This document shows positions 6,893-12,286 of a stretch of DNA of 12,286 bases, one piece after another. Positions within the stretch are counted from its first letter, which is position 1; each line of letters starts with the position of its first letter. Origin of the DNA: Acidobacteriaceae bacterium (GTDB lineage: Bacteria; Acidobacteriota; Terriglobia; Terriglobales; Acidobacteriaceae); the NCBI GenBank assembly GCA_030838305.1, contig JAUTWY010000399.1, forward strand, positions 1 to 12,286, given 5' to 3'. Both the position numbers and the translations under genes were made by a program. Under the pieces are notes generated by a model. That model made no database searches. It was not told where the DNA came from and was given only the letters and a program-made list of their open reading frames with translations.

Positions 6893-7534
6893 CTAGCTCC
6901 AGCGCTGGGTTTGCCGTGGACTTGATGTGTAGACTTCCCTCGGCAGCCCAGGGCTTATTATTCGACGTAACTTTCGGCGTGCTTGAAAAACCCGTGCTTT
7001 CACCGCGCTTCGTGTGGTGCCCAGAATCTGGGCGGTTTCCTCGACGGATCTTTCTTCGATGTCACGAAGCAGTATCGCTGTTCGAATTCTCGGACCTAGG
7101 CGATTGATTGCCTCGCTCAATAGTTGCGTACGCTCACCTCGCAAACAGCCCTCTTCGGGATTGGGACCTTGGTCGACGAATGACTCCGAGGAGGACTTCA
7201 CGCCGTCGTCAGTGCTCTCGGGCAAGACTTCGAAGACTGCCCGCTTTCGACGCAGCAACATGAAGGCTTCATTCATGGCGACACGCGTCAGCCACGTAGA
7301 GAAGCGCGACTTTTCTTGAAAGCTGTCGAGATGAAGAAAAACCTTGTGAAACGTCTCCTGCACAACATCTTCGGCATCCTCCCGATGATTCGTTATTCGT
7401 TGCGCCACGGCAAAAACTCTCCGTCCGTGACGCAAAACCAACTCGTCGAATGCCGCTGCACTCCCGCGCTTTGCGGCAGTCACCAACATGCCGTCGGATT
7501 CTGTATCCACATCACGCGCTCGAAACGCTTCCAT
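6893..7534 (-). CDS. ECF-type RNA polymerase sigma factor
   Basis: 213 residues from the ATG at 7534. The in-frame ATG at 7567 would add 11 residues but lacks a ribosome site. Region 2 spans about residues 28-98 with 'AFDELVLRHGRRVFAVAQRITN' and the core-binding 'DAEDVVQETFHKVF', then 'FSTWLTRVAMNEAFMLLRRKR' for -10 melting. A polar linker leads to region 4 (about 138-190) with the helix-turn-helix 'SVEETAQILGTTRSAVKARVFQARRKLR'. There is no region 3, as expected for ECF (group 4) factors. A short basic tail of about 20 residues follows. No anti-sigma gene is adjacent on either side, so its control is unclear. It converges with the redox operon and diverges from the histidine kinase gene. Confidence 0.93.
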   Translation of the reverse strand: MEAFRARDVDTESDGMLVTAAKRGSAAAFDELVLRHGRRVFAVAQRITNHREDAEDVVQETFHKVFLHLDSFQEKSRFSTWLTRVAMNEAFMLLRRKRAVFEVLPESTDDGVKSSSESFVDQGPNPEEGCLRGERTQLLSEAINRLGPRIRTAILLRDIEERSVEETAQILGTTRSAVKARVFQARRKLRRIISPGLPREVYTSSPRQTQRWS

Positions 7535-7543
7535 AATTTGCGA

Positions 7544-7551
7544 CCTCCTCC
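7544..7551 (-). promoter_or_regulatory. Ribosome binding site deciding the sigma factor start
   Basis: GGAGGAGG on the minus strand lies 9 bases before the ATG at 7534. It falls inside the longer reading frame that would start at 7567, so it argues for the shorter protein. Confidence 0.7.
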
Positions 7552-7554
7552 GCA

Positions 7555-7575
7555 GTTGTCCGTACAACCGACAAC
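7555..7575 (-). promoter_or_regulatory. Compound inverted repeat upstream of the sigma factor gene
   Basis: On the plus strand GTTGTC (7555-7560) and GACAAC (7570-7575) flank a 9-base spacer. The same left arm can instead pair with ACAAC (7564-7568). This gives two mutually exclusive small hairpins just upstream of the Shine-Dalgarno sequence, or alternatively a dimeric operator in DNA. Confidence 0.35.
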
Positions 7576-7865
7576 ACTGAACAAAGCAATACGCGGGCCA
7601 GGGGCTGCAGCTGACCGCACTGTCTGGAAATGGCTGAGAGAATGCAAGATGGGTCGTTTCAGTGCATTTTGGTCAGCGCAGGTACTTCCGCCAATCTGTC
7701 GGGATGTTGGCAGTCTGTCAGTTGTGCTGGATGAGCCCTCAGCAATCGCCTCTCTACCAGCGAAGGCTGACATGCTCCACAAGGCCGACTTGGTCGGGGC
7801 CGGGCGCCCCAATGTTAAGATTTTCATTGCACACAACAACACCCCGATTTGCTGGAGCAGAAGTA

Positions 7866-9440
7866 ATGGCTAGGTCAAATCCTCTTCTGTGGCCCAAGCC
7901 GCTCGCGCTTTGGAGCTATTGGATTGCTGTTGTTTCGGTTGCCGCAGCCCTCATCATTTCACGTTGGCCGGCGCTTCATTTACGAGATGCTCCTGTATCA
8001 CTCTTTCTTTGCGCGGTCATATTGAGTGCGTGGTTCGGCGGAGTCTGGCCGGGGCTGCTCGCGACGACTCTGTCGGCTCTGGCTTTCTATTATTACTTCT
8101 TGCCTCCGATTTATTCGTTGCAAGCAAAGCCTGAAGAGATACCACGCTTTGCCATCTTCATGGTGTCAGCTTTGTTTGTCGGGTCGCTGACCGTTGCCCA
8201 AAGGAGCGCCACGGAATCGCTCCGGCGCGCTCGCGATGACCTCAAAGACACAGTTCAAGAGCTCCAGAACACCAACGAGGTGCTGCAAGCAGCCAGTCGT
8301 GAGCGCGAGCGTGCCGAAGAATCGTTGCGTCGGAGCGAAACTTATTTGGCAGAGGCCCAGAGGCTCACTCATACGGCGAGTTGGGCTTGGCAGGTTGCGG
8401 GAGGGGACGCGTTGCACTTGTCCGACGAATGGTATCGCCTATATGGCTTCGATCCAGAAAACGGCCCACCGCCTTGGGAAGAGCGGCTGCAGCGCACTCA
8501 TCCGGAGGATCAAGCCAAGTGGCAAGGCACAATCGATCGAGCAATCGCTGAAACGTCGGATTATGAAATGGAATTCCGAATTCTTCTTTCCGACGGCACA
8601 GTAAAATACATCCACACCATCGGCCATCCGGTCTTAAACGCCTCCGGGGATTTGGTCGAATTCGTGGGTAGCTCGATGGACATCACCGAGCGAAAGCGGG
8701 CGGAAGAGTCTTTGCGCCAAGCGCAGGCGGAGCTCGTGCGCGTCAGCCGGGTGACCACCATGGGAGAACTGACTGCTTCCTTGGCGCACGAAGTGAATCA
8801 ACCAATCGCCGCGGCTAGCACCAACGCCAATACCTGCTTGCGCTGGCTCGCGGGCGACACTCCAAATATCGAAGAGGCGCGCGCGGCCGCCATGAGGATC
8901 GTGCAAGACGTGAAGCGCGCGGCAGAAATCGTTAGCCGCGTCCGCCAGCTCTTCAAGAAAGGTACCTCGCAACGCGAACTCCTGGATGTAAACGAGATCA
9001 TTCGAGAGATGACCCTTCTTCTGCGCGGTGAGACCACCCGATACAACATAGCAATCCGAACCGACCTTGCCGCAGATCTTCCCCACGTCATGGCCGACCG
9101 CGTGCAATTGCAGCAAGTGCTGATGAACCTGATGATCAATGGCATCGAAGCGATGAAGGATGCGGATGGGACGCGCGAGCTCGCCATCAGGTCGCAGCGA
9201 ACGCAAAACGCGGAAGCTGTGGTTTGCGTCAGTGACAGCGGCGTGGGGTTGCCACCGCAGCAAACCACACAGATCTTCAATGCCTTCTTTACTACCAAGC
9301 CGCACGGAACCGGCATGGGACTTCGCATCAGCCGCTCCATCATCGAATCACATGATGGCCGCTTGTGGGCCGCCGACAACTCCCCGCACGGCGCAAGCTT
9401 TTATTTCACACTGCCCATCAAGGCCGAGGTGACTGAATGA
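7866..9440 (+). CDS. Membrane-bound PAS sensor histidine kinase
   Basis: 524 residues from the ATG at 7866, chosen because GGAG (7853-7856) lies 9 bases upstream; the open frame continues back to 7662 without protein-like sequence. Four predicted membrane helices (about residues 15-32, 43-60, 63-82, 93-110) with 'WFGGVWPGLLATTLSALAFYYYF' resemble the DUF4118/KdpD-type sensor module. A coiled coil (about 112-160) leads to a PAS domain of PAS_3 type (about 170-275, ending 'GSSMDITERKRAEE'). HisKA follows with phospho-accepting H308 in 'SLAHEVNQPIAA'. The ATPase domain has N425 ('NLMINGIEAM'), D457 ('DSGVGL') and the 'GTGMGL' lid. It should autophosphorylate and pass phosphate to the regulator it overlaps by 4 bases (ATGA). 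Confidence 0.93.
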   Translation: MARSNPLLWPKPLALWSYWIAVVSVAAALIISRWPALHLRDAPVSLFLCAVILSAWFGGVWPGLLATTLSALAFYYYFLPPIYSLQAKPEEIPRFAIFMVSALFVGSLTVAQRSATESLRRARDDLKDTVQELQNTNEVLQAASRERERAEESLRRSETYLAEAQRLTHTASWAWQVAGGDALHLSDEWYRLYGFDPENGPPPWEERLQRTHPEDQAKWQGTIDRAIAETSDYEMEFRILLSDGTVKYIHTIGHPVLNASGDLVEFVGSSMDITERKRAEESLRQAQAELVRVSRVTTMGELTASLAHEVNQPIAAASTNANTCLRWLAGDTPNIEEARAAAMRIVQDVKRAAEIVSRVRQLFKKGTSQRELLDVNEIIREMTLLLRGETTRYNIAIRTDLAADLPHVMADRVQLQQVLMNLMINGIEAMKDADGTRELAIRSQRTQNAEAVVCVSDSGVGLPPQQTTQIFNAFFTTKPHGTGMGLRISRSIIESHDGRLWAADNSPHGASFYFTLPIKAEVTE

Positions 9441-10072
9441 TTGCTGCGGATGGTGCCACCGTATTCGTCATAGATGACGATGCCGGTGTGCGCGCATCCA
9501 TCCAGGGACTGCTGAAATCCGTGAAGTTACGGTGCGCATCCTTTGAGACCGCGGAAGAATTTCTACGCCACAAGCCACCCGACGGGCCAAGTTGCCTGGT
9601 TCTGGACGTAAGCCTTCCTGGCGTCAACGGCCTGGACTTTCAGCGACAGTTGGCTGACGCCGGCATACAAATCCCTATCATCTTCATTACCGGTCACGGA
9701 GATATTCCGATGACCGTGAAGGCCATGAAATCGGGTGCGGTGGAGTTCCTGACCAAACCTTTCTTGGACCAGGACTTGCTAAATGCGATTCACCAGGCTT
9801 TGGATCGTGACCGTGCCGCGCGCCGTCAGCAGAGTGACTTAACCGAGTTGCGAAAATGCTATCAGGCCCTGAGCGAACGTGAGCGTCAGGTCATGGGCCT
9901 GGTCGTCTCCGGCATGCTCAATAAGCAGATTGCTTTTGCGCTGGGAATCAGCGAAATCACGGTGAAGATCCATCGCGGTCACGTGATGCGGAAAATGCAG
10001 GCCGAGTCGATGGCAGAATTGGTTAGAATGGCGTCGAAACTGGAACCTCCACCCGGAAAAAAAGTAGGGTAA
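9437..10072 (+). CDS. FixJ/NarL-type response regulator with LuxR HTH
   Basis: 211 residues. The receiver domain (about 8-122) has the acidic pair D13-D14-D15, phospho-acceptor D57 ('LVLDVSLPG'), T85 ('FITGHGD') and K107 ('FLTKPF'). The 'HGDIPMTVKAMKSGAVEFLTKPF' segment is characteristic of the FixJ subfamily. The LuxR/GerE helix-turn-helix spans about 146-200 ('LSERERQVMGLVVSGMLNKQIAFALGISEITVKIHRGHVMRKM'). The ATG overlaps the kinase stop (ATGA), which implies translational coupling and a cognate pair. A proline- and lysine-rich tail ends the protein. The target genes are not visible from the sequence. Confidence 0.94.
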   Translation: MIAADGATVFVIDDDAGVRASIQGLLKSVKLRCASFETAEEFLRHKPPDGPSCLVLDVSLPGVNGLDFQRQLADAGIQIPIIFITGHGDIPMTVKAMKSGAVEFLTKPFLDQDLLNAIHQALDRDRAARRQQSDLTELRKCYQALSERERQVMGLVVSGMLNKQIAFALGISEITVKIHRGHVMRKMQAESMAELVRMASKLEPPPGKKVG

Positions 10073-10204
10073 TGCCGAGGCGGCGCCGTGGCGCAGAGCA
10101 GCTTCTCACTCGCAGAACTGACGTTTTTACAGTAAGTTTCGCAACCCAACCTGGATAGTAGTTGTCTCTCACGTTGATGAGCTATTCGGTCTGTCATACC
10201 AAAG

Positions 10205-10210
10205 TATAAT
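10205..10210 (+). promoter_or_regulatory. Perfect -10 box (TATAAT) before the stand-alone receiver gene
   Basis: TATAAT is an exact consensus -10 in the 172-base gap after the LuxR regulator. No good -35 is present at 16-18 bases; TTGATG at 10174-10179 is 25 bases upstream, and there is no extended TG. If used, the mRNA would start near 10217 and uncouple the receiver and sigma-54 activator from the kinase operon. Confidence 0.4.
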
Positions 10211-10254
10211 TGCGCCGCTTTTGCGACGCTGCTAGATTGCCGCTATGGCCGCTC

Positions 10255-10260
10255 AGGAGA
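10255..10260 (+). promoter_or_regulatory. Ribosome binding site deciding the receiver gene start
   Basis: AGGAGA lies 8 bases before the ATG at 10269. The upstream ATG at 10245 has no Shine-Dalgarno sequence, so the shorter protein is preferred. Confidence 0.6.
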
Positions 10261-10268
10261 AGACCAAA

Positions 10269-10622
10269 ATGGTTGCGATTGTCGATGACGATGATTTAAT
10301 GCGCAGCGCGCTACAAGGCCTGCTGAAAGCGGTTGGCTTGCCGGCTCGAGCCTTTGCGTCGGCAGAGGAATTCCTGAAATCCGGCCAACAGCGCCAGGCT
10401 AGGTGCTTGATCGCCGATATACGTATGCCCGGAATGTCCGGTCTGCAGCTGCAGGCCCAGCTCAACGCCGAACATTGCCGGATTCCGATCATCTTCATCA
10501 CTGCGCATGGTGACGAAAAAATGCGCATGCAGGCGTTGCGCGCAGGTGCAGTGGAGTTTATGGCAAAACCGTTCAACGACGAAGCACTGCTCGACAGTGT
10601 TCGGGCCGCTCTGGAAAGTTGA
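10269..10622 (+). CDS. Stand-alone response regulator receiver (REC) protein
   Basis: 117 residues from the ATG at 10269; an upstream in-frame ATG at 10245 would add 8 residues. The protein is a single FixJ-like receiver domain: 'VAIVDDDDLMRSALQGLL', phospho-acceptor D50 ('LIADIRMPG'), then 'IIFITAHGDEKMRMQALRAGAVEFMAKPF' with the conserved Thr/Ala switch and Lys. No output domain follows; the TGA stop is clean. Such proteins act as phosphate shuttles or sinks, or bind a partner. Its sequence resembles the receiver of the upstream LuxR regulator, so it probably takes phosphate from the same kinase. The next gene starts at or shortly after its stop, which suggests the receiver works with the sigma-54 activator. 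Confidence 0.9.
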   Translation: MVAIVDDDDLMRSALQGLLKAVGLPARAFASAEEFLKSGQQRQARCLIADIRMPGMSGLQLQAQLNAEHCRIPIIFITAHGDEKMRMQALRAGAVEFMAKPFNDEALLDSVRAALES

Positions 10623-10654
10623 GCCTACTAATAGAAGCGTGCAGTGTGCTGCGC

Positions 10655-10663
10655 AAGGGGAGG
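10655..10663 (+). promoter_or_regulatory. Ribosome binding site deciding the sigma-54 activator start
   Basis: AAGGGGAGG, the strongest Shine-Dalgarno sequence near this gene, lies 6 bases before the GTG at 10670. The alternative TTG at 10619 overlaps the preceding stop codon (TTGA) but has only a weak purine stretch upstream. Confidence 0.6.
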
Positions 10664-10669
10664 TCCTTC

Positions 10670-11677
10670 GTGGGAGCTGTCGCAATATTCGGATCCGCCG
10701 TCGATCAGGATCGTAATCCTCGTAAATTCGAGCAGATCATAGGAAACAGCCCTGCTCTGGAGTCAGTGCTCGAACAAGTGGAACAGGTTGCGCCGACGTG
10801 TTCCACCGTTCTTATTCAAGGAGAAACTGGCACCGGCAAGGAACTGGTCGCGCGCGCTATTCACAATCTAAGCGAACGGTGCGGACGCCCTTTCGTAAAG
10901 TTGAATTGTGCTGCTATTCCATTCGATCTGCTGGAAAGTGAGCTCTTTGGCCATGAGCGAGGCGCTTTCACCGGCGCTATTGCGCAGAAAATTGGTCGCT
11001 TCGAATTGGCCGATAAAGGGACGCTCTTCTTGGACGAAGTAGGAGATATTCCGCCGGGACTGCAACCCAAATTGCTGCGTGTTCTGCAGGAGCAGGAATT
11101 CGAACGCTTGGGCAGCAATCGAACTCATCAAGTGGACGTTCGTCTGGTCGCCGCGACCAACCGCAATTTAGTAGATATGGTGAAGCGGAACCAATTTCGC
11201 AGCGACCTCTACTACCGTCTTAATGTATTTCCGATTGCGTTGCCACCGCTGCGCGTGCGCCGCGAAGACATTCCGGCATTGGTGGAACACTTTGTCGACA
11301 TCTACGCTCGCCGCATGGATAAGCAAATCGACCAGATTCCCCCAGCAACGATGGCTGAACTTACCTCCTACGAGTGGCCCGGGAACATTCGCGAGCTGCA
11401 AAATTTTATCGAGCGCAGTGTAATCCTTAGCCCCGGAAACGTCCTATGTCCACCTCTCGCGAGCCTGCGGGCCGCGTCGGAAACGGAATCTCTCGAGGCT
11501 GTCACTCTGGAGGACGCGGAGCGCGAGCACATTCGCAAGATTCTCGAGCAAACCAGATGGGTTGTCGCCGGTCCCAACGGAGCCGCGGCACGATTGGGAA
11601 TCAAGCGGTCCACACTTTACTTCCGGATGCAAAAGCTGGGCATCTCACGCGCTAACAGGGATTCGCTTCCCGCGTAA
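10670..11677 (+). CDS. FhlA-type sigma-54-dependent activator lacking a sensor domain
   Basis: 335 residues from GTG 10670; TTG 10619 would give 352. The AAA+ domain begins at once ('KFEQIIGNSPALESVLEQVEQVAP'). Walker A is GETGTGKE (51-58), the sigma-54 contact loop GAFTGA is intact (98-103), Walker B ends in D122-E123 ('GTLFLDEVGD'), and the arginine-finger region is 'FRSDLYYRLNVF'. 'WPGNIREL' (236-243) is sensor II. A Fis-type helix-turn-helix lies at about 304-325 ('GAAARLGIKRSTLYFRMQKLGI'). AAA+ and HTH sequences match the FhlA group, whose members usually carry N-terminal GAF domains of several hundred residues; these are absent here. The protein should remodel RNA polymerase-sigma-54 at a target promoter. 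Control may come from the adjacent stand-alone receiver or simply from expression level. A sigma-54 promoter candidate lies 276 bases downstream of its stop codon. Confidence 0.93.
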   Translation: MGAVAIFGSAVDQDRNPRKFEQIIGNSPALESVLEQVEQVAPTCSTVLIQGETGTGKELVARAIHNLSERCGRPFVKLNCAAIPFDLLESELFGHERGAFTGAIAQKIGRFELADKGTLFLDEVGDIPPGLQPKLLRVLQEQEFERLGSNRTHQVDVRLVAATNRNLVDMVKRNQFRSDLYYRLNVFPIALPPLRVRREDIPALVEHFVDIYARRMDKQIDQIPPATMAELTSYEWPGNIRELQNFIERSVILSPGNVLCPPLASLRAASETESLEAVTLEDAEREHIRKILEQTRWVVAGPNGAAARLGIKRSTLYFRMQKLGISRANRDSLPA

Positions 11678-11717
11678 CACATTTGTATTTGCCCCGCGTA
11701 ATAGATTTGCATTAGCC
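11669..11717 (+). repeat. 24-base tandem direct repeat over the activator stop codon
   Basis: Two copies at 11669-11693 and 11693-11717 match at 21 of 25 positions (CCCGCGTAA-n-A-n-ATTTG-n-ATT-n-GCC). The first copy contains the TAA stop (11675-11677) of the sigma-54 activator gene. Possible origins are a slippage duplication or a pair of protein binding sites in phase. Confidence 0.6.
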
Positions 11718-12034
11718 ATGATGCGGACATCGATCTTCCGTCGATTAACACTACTCATAATTTAGTCCTCGCACGCCCGAGGCGCGTTCATCTCTAGCCG
11801 GGTAAATTCGAAATCATTTGATACACCTTCGAATACATAACCTTCATTAAGCGTGTCGACATGCGGACGTGTGTTTAGCGGGCTGGCATCGCACACCATT
11901 TTGTTGCCCGTGTCTCCTCTCTACTTTCAGTCACTTAGGCGCATGACCTCTTTGGCAGCCGCGTTGCGTACTTGAGTCCTGTCGCTCGACGAACGGGTTG
12001 TTTTCGCCGACGGCAGAAATGAGGAAAAGTCACT
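11678..12034. other. Intergenic region upstream of the exported protein
   Basis: 357 bases with no convincing gene; a long antisense open frame over 11927-12244 is judged a shadow. It contains the end of the 24-base repeat, an inverted repeat ATTCGAA/TTCGAAT (11806-11812 and 11828-11834), a 12-base near-palindrome CGTGTCGACATG (11852-11863), and a sigma-54 promoter candidate at 11953-11967. The repeats lie about 115-175 bases upstream of the predicted transcription start, where enhancer sites for sigma-54 activators are usually found. Confidence 0.6.
11953..11967 (+). promoter_or_regulatory. Sigma-54 (-24/-12) promoter candidate
   Basis: TGGCAGCCGCGTTGC matches the TGGCAC-N5-TTGC consensus at the invariant GG and GC pairs with exact spacing, preceded by T as preferred. 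Deviations are G for C at the sixth base and G after TTGC. Transcription would start near 11979, giving a leader of about 56 bases to the ATG at 12035. The nearest upstream gene encodes a sigma-54 activator, which makes the match more credible. Confidence 0.6.
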
Positions 12035-12286
12035 ATGTTCACCGAAGTTATCAACAAACGAACTGCAAACCACAAGGCGACCAAACGCTATCACTTGCTT
12101 GCGTTTTTCTTCGCTTTGGTTTTTGCATCGGCGATTTACCCGGCCAAAGCTAACGCGCAAATCGTTGGCGACATTGAAGCCACCATCCCATTCCAGTTCC
12201 ACGCTGGCAACACCAAGTTTCCAGCGGGCGAGTACCGTATCCACGTGATGGACAATACCGATCTGTCCGTCATGGAAATCAGCAGC
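12035..12286 (+). CDS. Exported protein of unknown function (5' part)
   Basis: 84 residues are visible before the window ends. A basic n-region ('NKRTANHKATKRYH') precedes a hydrophobic core ('LLAFFFALVFASAIY') and a probable signal peptidase site near 'AKANAQ'. The mature start reads 'IVGDIEATIPFQFHAGNTKFPAGEYRIHVMDNTDLSVMEIS'. I recognise this pattern (a beta-rich domain with 'PFQF..GN...PAGEY') from secreted proteins common in acidobacteria, but no function is established. GAGGA (12021-12025) lies 9 bases before the ATG. It is probably the target of the sigma-54 promoter upstream, and so of the activator encoded next door. Confidence 0.85.
   Translation, partial: MFTEVINKRTANHKATKRYHLLAFFFALVFASAIYPAKANAQIVGDIEATIPFQFHAGNTKFPAGEYRIHVMDNTDLSVMEISS

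Larger units (their letters stand above)
7535..7865. other. Divergent control region, sigma factor / histidine kinase
   Basis: 331 bases between the divergent starts. Open frames crossing it are extensions or shadows of the two flanking genes and have no family features. It contains the sigma gene's ribosome site (7544-7551), a compound inverted repeat at 7555-7575, and a GC-rich inverted repeat GGGGC-CGGGC-GCCCC at 7796-7810. A TAAGAT -10-like string at 7816-7821 has TTGGTC 20 bases upstream, too far for a good promoter. I could not assign a promoter with confidence for either gene. Confidence 0.55.

Noticed and set aside
6862..6908. Bidirectional terminator between the convergent AKR and sigma genes (CCAGCGCTGG dyad)
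   Set aside because: The dyad lies inside the sigma coding sequence, and the minus-strand T5 run is separated from it by about 10 bases, so it does not form a standard terminator.
7662..7865. N-terminal extension of the histidine kinase to 7662
   Set aside because: The extra 68 residues are Cys/Arg-rich without membrane or domain signals, while ATG 7866 has a well-placed GGAG and leads straight into the membrane module.
7316..7873. 185-residue plus-strand open frame antisense to the sigma factor gene
   Set aside because: It is a shadow of the sigma factor and the divergent region; composition is unlike a folded protein.
10076..10128. Terminator after the LuxR regulator (GCGCC-GT-GGCGC stem and later T5)
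   Set aside because: The stem is short with a 2-base loop, and the T5 run lies more than 25 bases downstream.
10560..10680. Frameshift splitting one NtrC-like regulator into receiver and AAA+ parts
   Set aside because: The receiver is FixJ-like and the AAA+ part FhlA-like, the receiver ends at a natural domain boundary, and the second gene has its own strong ribosome site.
11927..12244. 105-residue minus-strand frame at the right end
   Set aside because: It is antisense to the exported protein, which has a signal peptide, ribosome site and promoter candidate; the antisense product has none.

Overview
The window looks like the chromosome of a soil acidobacterium (Acidobacteriota, Koribacter-like). 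The inference rests on moderately high GC, a Tat-exported aldo/keto reductase, a FhlA-type sigma-54 activator, and a final exported protein with an 'IPFQFHAGN...PAGEY' core that I associate with acidobacterial genomes. No database search was possible, so the assignment is tentative. No IS element, integrase, CRISPR array or phage gene was seen.

Left part (1-2165). The tail of a plus-strand gene is followed by an initiator tRNA-fMet on the minus strand. Then comes a long minus-strand gene for an exported PQQ-type (sorbosone dehydrogenase-like) beta-propeller fused to a C-terminal cytochrome c. A 592-base divergent region with no convincing gene follows; it holds two dyad-symmetric sites.

Middle (2758-6861). 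Five plus-strand genes spaced 54-108 bases apart form a likely redox operon: a beta-hydroxyacid dehydrogenase, an exported PPC/DUF296 protein, a small ABM/YgiN-type monooxygenase, a Tat-exported aldo/keto reductase and a cytosolic aldo/keto reductase. Together with the divergent dehydrogenase they suggest oxidation and reduction of sugars, sugar acids or small carbonyls on both sides of the membrane. The substrate cannot be read from the sequence. A convergent ECF sigma factor gene closes this block.

Right part (7535-12286). This is a regulatory block. A membrane PAS histidine kinase overlaps a FixJ/LuxR response regulator by 4 bases. A stand-alone receiver protein with its own possible promoter follows, overlapping or adjoining a FhlA-type sigma-54 activator that has AAA+ and Fis-type domains but no N-terminal sensor or receiver domain. 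Directly downstream is a correctly spaced sigma-54 -24/-12 promoter candidate in front of an exported protein cut by the window end. The most interesting reading is a compact signalling cassette: kinase, two receivers, a 'bare' sigma-54 activator, and a sigma-54-driven exported target next door.
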